From positions 1 through 64,000 of the forward strand of contig JAKFVT010000008.1 in assembly GCA_021732005.1 (NCBI GenBank): a stretch of DNA of 64,000 nt, given 5' to 3'. The position numbers and the translations under genes were made by a program. Shown piece by piece: positions 58,496-64,000 of this stretch. The stretch comes from Mycobacterium sp. GTDB lineage: Bacteria; Actinomycetota; Actinomycetes; Mycobacteriales; Mycobacteriaceae. Position 1 is the stretch's first letter; each line of letters begins with the position of its first letter. The notes beneath the pieces were generated by a model. That model was not told where the DNA came from, ran no database searches, and worked only from the letters and a program-made list of their open reading frames with translations.

Positions 58496-58542
58496 GCACC
58501 AACAGCCACAAATGTCACATTAGTAACAAGTCGCCTCGGCAA

Positions 58543-59196
58543 TCACGCCCAGTGCGCCAGTCCACGGTGCACCAGCCGACCCGCCACCGAGCCCTCGACC
58601 TCTTCCACCGTCATCCCCACCAGCAGGTGGTCGCGCCACGCGCCGTCGACATCGAGGTACCGCTCCAGCAGGCCCTCTTCGCGAAACCCGACCTTGGCCA
58701 GCACCGCGCGACTCGCCGCATTCTCCGGGCGCACCGTCGCCTCCACCCGATGCAGGCCGACCGGCCCGAAACAGTGGTCGAGCCCCAGTGCAAGCGCACC
58801 CGTGGCCACCCCCGCGCCGGTGACGGCACTGGACACCCAGTAACCGATCCAGGCTGAGCGCAACGCACCGTGCGTCACGTTGCCGATCGTGAGTTGACCG
58901 CTGAACTGCCCGTCGAGTTCGATCACGTACGGCAGCATCCGGCCCTTGCGAGCCTCCGCCCGAAGGCCCGAACACACCGGTGGCCACGACGAAACCGCAT
59001 GGCGCACAGTCCAATCCACCTCAGCCGTCGGCTCCCACGGCTCGAGGTAGCGGCGGTCGGCCAGGCGGATGCGGCTCCACATCGCCGCGTCACGCATTCG
59101 CACCGGACGCAACCGGATGACCCCGGCGCCCACCCGCAGCGGACCGACGGAAGCGGGCCAGCCCGGGTGCAGGGAACTGTTTCGCCACAAATTCAC
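58543..59196 (-). CDS. rimJ: RimJ-type GNAT N-acetyltransferase
   Basis: 217 aa. GNAT fold related to RimJ/RimL, which acetylate ribosomal-protein N-termini: VIRLRPVRMRDAAMWSRIR, IGYWVSSAVTGAGVATGAL (acetyl-CoA loop) and HRVEATVRPENAASRAVLAKVGF. In M. tuberculosis Rv0995 has the same position between moeA1/glp and glpR. The real target is unproven; cell-division partners are conceivable. GTG 59196 starts 12 nt after the glp stop, so they form one transcription unit. Confidence 0.87.
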   Translation of the reverse strand: MNLWRNSSLHPGWPASVGPLRVGAGVIRLRPVRMRDAAMWSRIRLADRRYLEPWEPTAEVDWTVRHAVSSWPPVCSGLRAEARKGRMLPYVIELDGQFSGQLTIGNVTHGALRSAWIGYWVSSAVTGAGVATGALALGLDHCFGPVGLHRVEATVRPENAASRAVLAKVGFREEGLLERYLDVDGAWRDHLLVGMTVEEVEGSVAGRLVHRGLAHWA

Positions 59197-59208
59197 AGTG
59201 ATCGGGGT

Positions 59209-60462
59209 TCAGCCTCGTTGAGCCAGGAAGGCGACGTCGACGACCTCGCCGGTTCGAACCTGATCCAGCTCGGTGGGCACCACGACCAAGCAGTTGGCCT
59301 CGGCCAGCGTCGCCAACAGATGTGACGACGCACCCGGGGCGCCGCCGAGCGCCTGCACCAGATATTCGCCGGTGTCCTGATCACGCATCAGCTGTCCCCG
59401 CAGGTAACCCTTCCGGCCGGGCACCGACGAAATCGGCGACAACGCCCGGGCCTGCACGACACGCCGAAGCGACTGGCGCTTGCCCAGCGAGAGCCGAATC
59501 AGCGGGCGAACCATGACTTCGAAAACCACCAGCGCACTGACCGGGTTCGCCGGCAACAGGAACGTCGGGACCCGTTCGCGGCCCAGCTGACCGAAGCCCT
59601 GGACCGACCCGGGATGCATGGCGATCCTGGTGACTTCCATCTCGCCGAGCTTGGACAGCACCGCGCGCACGCCCTCGGCCGCAGCCCCGCCGACCGCACC
59701 GGCGATCACCACCAGCTCGGCACGGTTGAGCTGACCCTCGACCGCCTCGCGCAGCGCGTTCGGGTCGGTGCTGACGATGCCGACCCGATTCACCTCGGCA
59801 CCGGCATCGCGCGCCGCGGCCGCGATCGCATAGGAGTTGACGTCGTACACCTGGCCGTTGCCGGGCGTCCGGGAGATGTCGACCAACTCGCCGCCCACAC
59901 TCATCACGGTCACCCGGGGACGCGGGTGCACCAGCACCCGCTCGCGGCCGACCGCCGCGAGCAGTCCGACCTGCGCGGCGCCGATCGTCGCCCCGGCGCG
60001 CACCGCGACGTCACCGGGCTGCACATCGTCACCGGCCCGGCGCACATAGGCGCCCGACCGGACCCCGCGCAGCACTCGCACCCGCGCCTGACCGCCGTCG
60101 GTCCAGCGCAGCGGAAGCACCGCATCGGCCAGCGTCGGCATCGGCGCACCGGTCTGCACCCGGGCGGCTTGTTTGGGCTGCAGCCGGCTCGGCGTGCGCG
60201 CGCCCGCCTCGATCACACCCATCACCGGCAGGCTGATCTCGGCGCCCCGCTCGTCGTCGGAATCGCCGCCGAGACCCTGGACATCCACGCTGCGGACCGC
60301 ATAGCCGTCAATGGCGGCCTGGTCGAAACCGGGCAGCGGATGTTCGGTGATCACTTCCTCGGCGCACATCAGACCCTGGGCCTCGGCGATCGGCACCCGT
60401 ACCGGCCGTGGCGCCACCGCCGCGGCCGCCACTCTGGCCTGCTGTTCCTCTACCGAACGCAC
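59209..60462 (-). CDS. glp: Gephyrin/MoeA-like protein Glp (Rv0994, MoeA1-like), probably not a molybdenum insertase
   Basis: 417 aa with the four-domain MoeA/gephyrin-E fold (IDGYAV at 51-56, LPANPVSALVVFEVMVRP at 303-320). The catalytic elements are altered: where MoeA has TGGVSVGxxDY this protein has AGAVGGAAAEG (254-264), and the lysine motif (KPGKPFAFG in E. coli) is HPGSVQGFG (283-291). So molybdenum insertion is unlikely. The corynebacterial/mycobacterial protein Glp of this type binds FtsZ and the receptor GlpR, encoded two genes downstream. GTG 60462 is the start. No other molybdenum-cofactor gene is in the window. Confidence 0.82.
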   Translation of the reverse strand: MRSVEEQQARVAAAAVAPRPVRVPIAEAQGLMCAEEVITEHPLPGFDQAAIDGYAVRSVDVQGLGGDSDDERGAEISLPVMGVIEAGARTPSRLQPKQAARVQTGAPMPTLADAVLPLRWTDGGQARVRVLRGVRSGAYVRRAGDDVQPGDVAVRAGATIGAAQVGLLAAVGRERVLVHPRPRVTVMSVGGELVDISRTPGNGQVYDVNSYAIAAAARDAGAEVNRVGIVSTDPNALREAVEGQLNRAELVVIAGAVGGAAAEGVRAVLSKLGEMEVTRIAMHPGSVQGFGQLGRERVPTFLLPANPVSALVVFEVMVRPLIRLSLGKRQSLRRVVQARALSPISSVPGRKGYLRGQLMRDQDTGEYLVQALGGAPGASSHLLATLAEANCLVVVPTELDQVRTGEVVDVAFLAQRG

Positions 60463-60511
60463 CGCGCGCCTTTCTGCCTCGAGCTCCGGTCGCGCGGGCC
60501 CGCCGCAGCTT

Positions 60512-61432
60512 CTACTGTTCGGTCTTGTCGGCCAGGCCCAGGCGTGCCGTCAACCATCGCCGCAAATCCGGGCCATAGTCGTCACGATCCAACGCAAAGT
60601 CAACCGCAGCCTTCAGGTAGCCGCCGGGATTTCCCAAGTCGTGTCGAGAGCCGCGGTGGACCACGACATGCACCGGGTGCCCCTCCTTGATCAACAACTC
60701 GATGGCGTCCGTCAGCTGGATCTCGCCACCGACACCGCGGTCGACGCGGCGCAGCGCGTCGAATATCGCCCGATCCAGGATGTAGCGCCCGGCCGCGGCA
60801 TACAGCGACGGCGCGTCCTCGGCCTTCGGCTTCTCCACCATGCCCTTGACCCGCATCACGTTCGGGTTGGCCGCATCGGGCAATTTCTCGACGTCGAACA
60901 CGCCGTAGGAGCTGACCTCGTCCTCGGACACCTCGATGGCGCACAGCACCGTGCCGCCCCGCTTGGCGCGCACCTTCGCCATGGTCTCGAGCACACCGGT
61001 CGGCAACACCAGGTCGTCGGGCAGCAGCACCGAGACCGCATCCTCGTCCGGCGACAGCACCGCTTCCACACAGCCGACCGCGTGGCCCAGGCCCAGCGGC
61101 TCGTGCTGCACCACCGACTCGACCTTGATCAGCGCCGGGGCGCGGCGCACCTTCTCCAGCATCGCCTTCTTGCCGCGGGCCTCGAGCGTGCCTTCCAGCA
61201 CCAGATCCTCGACGAAGTGGGCGACCACGCTGTCTTTGCCTTCAGAGGTGACGATCACCAGCCGCTCGGCGCCCGCCTCCGCGGCCTCCTCGGCGACGAG
61301 TTCGATACCGGGCGTGTCGACGACAGGCAGCAATTCCTTGGGCACGGTCTTGGTGGCGGGCAGGAATCGCGTTCCCAATCCGGCCGCGGGGACGATCGCT
61401 GTGCGTGGAATCGGGACCTCTGGCGGCCTCAT
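60512..61432 (-). CDS. galU: UTP-glucose-1-phosphate uridylyltransferase
   Basis: 306 aa. Makes UDP-glucose for envelope polysaccharide and trehalose metabolism. Nucleotidyltransferase signature AAGLGTRFLPATKTVPKELLP at the N-terminus, VEKPKAEDAPS, and GGEIQLTDAI. ATG 61432 lies 7 nt after TAGGGT (61445-61440), so leaderless. Divergent from the 5-FCL gene; glp follows 49 bp downstream. Confidence 0.95.
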   Translation of the reverse strand: MRPPEVPIPRTAIVPAAGLGTRFLPATKTVPKELLPVVDTPGIELVAEEAAEAGAERLVIVTSEGKDSVVAHFVEDLVLEGTLEARGKKAMLEKVRRAPALIKVESVVQHEPLGLGHAVGCVEAVLSPDEDAVSVLLPDDLVLPTGVLETMAKVRAKRGGTVLCAIEVSEDEVSSYGVFDVEKLPDAANPNVMRVKGMVEKPKAEDAPSLYAAAGRYILDRAIFDALRRVDRGVGGEIQLTDAIELLIKEGHPVHVVVHRGSRHDLGNPGGYLKAAVDFALDRDDYGPDLRRWLTARLGLADKTEQ

Positions 61433-61439
61433 CGTTCAC

Positions 61440-61445
61440 ACCCTA
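61440..61445 (-). promoter_or_regulatory. Leaderless -10 of galU
   Basis: TAGGGT on the minus strand, 7 nt (GTGAACG reading 5'-3' minus the final T step) before ATG 61432. Confidence 0.6.
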
Positions 61446-61477
61446 ACGGCAACATGTTGGTCCTTCACTCTGGCGCA

Positions 61478-62101
61478 ATGCAGTTGCGCGCTGACATGGT
61501 GGACGGCGTGCTCGCCGGTACCAAAGCCCAACACCGGGCTGCCCTGTTGGCGGCGCGCCGGGAAGTGTCTGACGAGGTGCGGGCGGCCGAGGCCCTGGCG
61601 CTCTGTGCGCACCTCGAGAAGTTCGTGGGCCGGGACGACACCGTGTGCGCCTACCTCCCCGTGGGCACCGAGCCGGGTTCGCCGCAGCTGGTGGAAGGGC
61701 TGCGCGAACTGTGCGCCCGAGTGCTGTTGCCGGTGACGCGCACCGGCGCCGACGGCCGACCGCTCGCCCTGTGCTGGGGTGTCTACGTGCCCGGCGAGCT
61801 GGTCGCCGCGCGATACGGGCTGCTCGAGCCTGCCGAGCCGGTGTTGCCGAGCTCGGCCCTGGGCGAGGCGGACCTCGTTCTCGTGCCGGCGCTGGCGGTG
61901 GACCGCCGAGGTGTGCGGCTGGGTCGCGGCGGCGGCTTCTACGATCGCTCGCTGCCGCTGTGCCGACCCAGCGCCAAGCTGGTCGCGGTGGTCCGCGACG
62001 TGGAGCTGGTCGACGAACTGCCCAGCGAACCTCATGACATCCGGATGACCCATGTCCTCACCCCCAAACACGGTCTTTGTGCGCTGGCCGACACAGAGTG
62101 A
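61478..62101 (+). CDS. 5-formyltetrahydrofolate cyclo-ligase
   Basis: 207 aa. Converts 5-formyl-THF to 5,10-methenyl-THF with ATP. Family motifs: KAQHRAALLAARREVSDEV (N-terminal), AYLPVGTEPGSPQLVEGL, and the nucleotide/substrate loop LGRGGGFYDRSLP. ATG 61478 was chosen; ATG 61454 and ATG 61496 are in frame, and only a weak -10 (CACTCT, 6 nt upstream) supports 61478. Equivalent to Rv0992c. Confidence 0.88.
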   Translation: MQLRADMVDGVLAGTKAQHRAALLAARREVSDEVRAAEALALCAHLEKFVGRDDTVCAYLPVGTEPGSPQLVEGLRELCARVLLPVTRTGADGRPLALCWGVYVPGELVAARYGLLEPAEPVLPSSALGEADLVLVPALAVDRRGVRLGRGGGFYDRSLPLCRPSAKLVAVVRDVELVDELPSEPHDIRMTHVLTPKHGLCALADTE

Positions 62102-62170
62102 GGCCACTCGGCATACGATGCACCCGGACGGTCCCCCTCGAAGGGTTTTTACCCCATTTCGTCGCGGCGT

Positions 62171-62192
62171 TCCCCCGGCGCGGCTTGGGGGA
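62171..62192 (+). terminator. Possible hairpin terminator after the 5-FCL gene
   Basis: TCCCCC (62171-62176) / GGGGGA (62187-62192), 6-bp stem and 10-nt loop, about 70 nt after the stop. Confidence 0.35.
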
Positions 62193-62215
62193 ATGATACG
62201 TGCCACATGGCGGTT

Positions 62216-62242
62216 CTAGCACTTGGCACGGTAGAGTGCTAA
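62216..62242 (+). promoter_or_regulatory. CIRCE element (HrcA operator) before ruc
   Basis: CTAGCACTT-N9-GAGTGCTAA. The right arm is a perfect CIRCE half-site (GAGTGCTAA), the left matches 7 of 9 of TTAGCACTC, and the 9-nt spacer is exact. It includes a TANNNT hexamer (TAGAGT, 62232-62237), so HrcA would cover the promoter. The gene start is 28 nt further on. Confidence 0.75.
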
Positions 62243-62270
62243 CAGACCAAGTCTCGTTCCGGAGGTTCAA

Positions 62271-62606
62271 GTGCCGACCTACAGCTACGCGTGTACCGAG
62301 TGCGACAACCGCTTCGACGCGGTGCAGGCGTTCACTGACGACGCGCTGACCAGTTGCCCCGAGTGCTCCGGCCGGCTGCGCAAGCTGTTCAACTCGGTGG
62401 GCGTGGTCTTCAAGGGCAGCGGCTTCTACCGCACGGACAGCCGCGAAGCAGGCAAGAGCGGCAGCAAATCGGAGTCCTCAGCGTCGTCTTCGTCGTCGAC
62501 GTCCGAGAAGTCGTCGAGCTCCAGCGATTCATCGAGCTCGTCGAGTGCACCCAGTTCGTCCAGTTCGTCGACGTCCTCCGCGCCGGCCGCCGCGGCATCG
62601 AGCTAG
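62271..62606 (+). CDS. ruc: FmdB-type zinc-ribbon protein with Ser-rich tail (Ruc, Rv0991c-like)
   Basis: 111 aa. An N-terminal zinc ribbon with Cys8, Cys11, Cys29 and Cys32 (YACTECDNRF, SCPECSGRL), then GSGFYRTDSR and a disordered tail of about 55 residues that is mostly Ser. The M. tuberculosis equivalent Rv0991c is reported as a redox-regulated chaperone (Ruc) that becomes active when its cysteines are oxidised and zinc is released. GTG 62271 has GGAGG 5 nt upstream. The CIRCE element in front fits heat-shock control. Confidence 0.85.
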   Translation: MPTYSYACTECDNRFDAVQAFTDDALTSCPECSGRLRKLFNSVGVVFKGSGFYRTDSREAGKSGSKSESSASSSSSTSEKSSSSSDSSSSSSAPSSSSSSTSSAPAAAASS

Positions 62607-62645
62607 CACACCGAGTTTCATTGGAGCGCAAGGCTTTCCGCGCGC

Positions 62646-63806
62646 TCAGGAGGCCATTCCAGCCGGATTGGGGTTGTCCCCGAATTCGACCGAATAGCCG
62701 ACCAGTTCACTGCTCTCGTCCTTGACCGGACGGATATGAACCTGATCCACCGACCCGTCGGCCGCCTTCTCGTCGATCGCCGGGAACGGCTCGTCGAGCA
62801 GGTCCGACGCCCGCAGCTCGGCCATGGTCTCCGGACTGACCCCGATCAGGTCCCAGATGTGACGTCCGGCCACTTCTCCCCCGTTGGAGTCCAACGTCTT
62901 GTCGAAGGCGGCACTGGACGCGACGACGGTGCCTGCCGGGTCCATGAACGCGACAGCGGCGTCGGGGGCGTACCTCTCGGAGAGCCGATGGGCGCGCAAT
63001 TCCAGCGACATCGGCACCGAGAGATTCTCGGCCGCCCTCGCGGAAGCCAACTCCAACAACGCATCTGGCACCTGCTGGGCCGGCATCGGGCGCGCAAACA
63101 GATAGCCCTGCGCCAGCTTGCACCCCATGGTCCTCAGCAGCTCGGCCTGCCCGGGCGTCTCGACCCCCTCCGCCACGACAGCCAGGCCCAAACTGTGGCC
63201 CAGACTCACCACCGCGTGCACGATCTTGCGGCTCTGGCGGTGTTCCTCCATCGCCATCACGAAGCTGGCATCGATCTTCAGTTTCGAGAACGGCAACGTG
63301 CTGAGCCACGTCAAGCTCGAATAGCCGGTACCGAAATCGTCCATGGCGATCATGCAGCCGAGGTTGATCAGCCGGTCGAGCGTGCGCCGCGGCTGGGTCA
63401 GATCGTCGATGAAGCCCGACTCGGTGACTTCAATGTGCACGCGGCTCAACGGAAATGACGAATCCATCGCCGCTTTGCCGATCCTGGTCGCCAGCTCGGA
63501 GTTGCGCAGCTGGGTCGGCGAGACGTTGAAGCCGAGGAACAGATGGTGCGGCCAGTCCGCCGCGGCCGTAAATGCCGCGCGCATCTGCTGATCCAGCATG
63601 CGATCGAGCAGCCCGAACCGGTCCGCGATCGGAATGAACCGATCGGGGGCGATGTAGCCCTGCTCCGGATCGTTCCATCGGGCGAGAACTTCGAGTCCCA
63701 GGACATGGCCGTCGTCCAGGGACACGATCGGTTGAAAGAACGGCTCCACCCCACCGGTGGCAAGAGCCGCCAAGAGTCTGCGCGCGAGAAGCTGATCAGC
63801 GTTCAC
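62646..63806 (-). CDS. EAL-domain c-di-GMP phosphodiesterase with C-terminal PAS domain
   Basis: 386 aa. The EAL domain (about 15-255) has the signature as EVL (39-41, LEVLARW), NVSPTQLRN, IEVTESGF, MDDFGTGYSSL (metal Asp pair), KIDASFV and VAEGVETPGQ; all known metal and catalytic residues appear present, so it should be active. A PAS domain follows (about 275-386), an unusual order because the sensor is at the C-terminus. No membrane segment. GTG 63806 has AGGAGG 7 nt upstream, which decides the start. It may counteract the diguanylate cyclase at 55052. Confidence 0.88.
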   Translation of the reverse strand: MNADQLLARRLLAALATGGVEPFFQPIVSLDDGHVLGLEVLARWNDPEQGYIAPDRFIPIADRFGLLDRMLDQQMRAAFTAAADWPHHLFLGFNVSPTQLRNSELATRIGKAAMDSSFPLSRVHIEVTESGFIDDLTQPRRTLDRLINLGCMIAMDDFGTGYSSLTWLSTLPFSKLKIDASFVMAMEEHRQSRKIVHAVVSLGHSLGLAVVAEGVETPGQAELLRTMGCKLAQGYLFARPMPAQQVPDALLELASARAAENLSVPMSLELRAHRLSERYAPDAAVAFMDPAGTVVASSAAFDKTLDSNGGEVAGRHIWDLIGVSPETMAELRASDLLDEPFPAIDEKAADGSVDQVHIRPVKDESSELVGYSVEFGDNPNPAGMAS

Positions 63807-63875
63807 CACTGCGCCTCCTCTCCCCAGCACAGGCGCCGAACTTCAGCTGGATACGGTACAGGCAAACCATTCTTA

Positions 63876-63902
63876 GGGCGTCCAGAAAGCAAAAAGACGC
63901 CC
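63876..63902. repeat. 7-bp inverted repeat upstream of the EAL gene
   Basis: GGGCGTC / GACGCCC with a 13-nt A-rich loop. It could be an operator, a leader hairpin or a terminator of an unseen gene. Confidence 0.35.
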
Positions 63903-63984
63903 GCCTGCAAACAATGCTCCGCCGCCGGCGGCAGTTGTCAACAGGCCAGAGTGCGACGCGAAACCACCAATGCTGCCCGCGCTC

Positions 63985-64000
63985 TACGGTTGCGCCATGG
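63985..64000 (+). promoter_or_regulatory. Leaderless promoter and start of a gene cut by the window edge
   Basis: TACGGT (63985-63990), 6 nt, then ATG at 63997. Same pattern as the other leaderless genes here. Only one codon is visible, so the product is unknown. Confidence 0.4.

Overview
This window looks like a mycobacterial chromosome (Mycobacteriaceae, probably an environmental or rapidly growing Mycolicibacterium-type species). It is GC-rich. The backbone gene order matches, from memory, the M. tuberculosis stretch Rv0991c-Rv1013 in inverted order: pks16-like, ispE, ksgA, rpfB, tatD, metG, pabB, rsmI, pmt, arcA, alkB-like, Rv0999-like lipoproteins, pat, glpR/sepX, rimJ, moeA1/glp, galU, 5-FCL and the fmdB-type gene ruc. 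Typical actinobacterial families (F420-dependent oxidoreductases, MMPL, LpqT-type lipoprotein, PE-PPE-domain hydrolase, 13E12/DUF222) fill the spaces.

Layout. 1-1285: stress protein and O-methyltransferase behind a strong hairpin. 1296-9679: housekeeping block (acyl-AMP ligase, ispE, ksgA, rpfB, tatD, metG), with a soluble Ser/Thr kinase gene inserted in reverse between ksgA and ispE. 9834-11908: FAD oxidoreductase plus ECF41-type sigma factor behind an ECF41-like promoter. 11948-15608: pabB, rsmI, pmt. 15627-25991: catabolic block with an F420 enzyme, alcohol dehydrogenase, a double CoA-transferase, and a stop/start-overlapping operon arcA-aldehyde dehydrogenase-BVMO-BVMO divergent from a SoxR-type regulator. 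26516-34066: alkB-like gene, lipoproteins, Ntn hydrolase, TspO, PE-PPE hydrolase, LpqT, and a 13E12/DUF222 HNH protein. 34063-37624: AroE-like protein, cAMP-type lysine acetyltransferase Pat, secreted glycosidase. 37628-45067: a compact type III polyketide/phenolic-lipid operon with its own MMPL exporter. 45081-54997: secreted phosphatase, MarR, TetR and membrane/diiron genes, GH13 enzyme, PPOX protein. 55052-56821: diguanylate cyclase. 56822-57274: integrase remnant next to tRNA-Ala(CGC). 57326-62606: cell-division receptor GlpR with Glp, plus rimJ, galU, 5-FCL and ruc. 62646-63806: EAL phosphodiesterase. A leaderless start lies at the right edge.

Regulatory picture. Many start codons sit 6-8 nt behind a TANNNT -10 hexamer, so leaderless transcripts are common here; this was used to choose starts. 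Specific sites read directly are: an ECF41 promoter (9765-9791), two LexA/SOS boxes (26487-26502, 32729-32744), a CIRCE/HrcA element (62216-62242), a fused bidirectional -10 between tatD and metG, a terminator-like attenuator in the rpfB leader, a coupled upstream ORF before rsmI, and palindromic operators before marR, tetR and glpR. All functions are inferred from sequence and remembered family knowledge; no database search was run.
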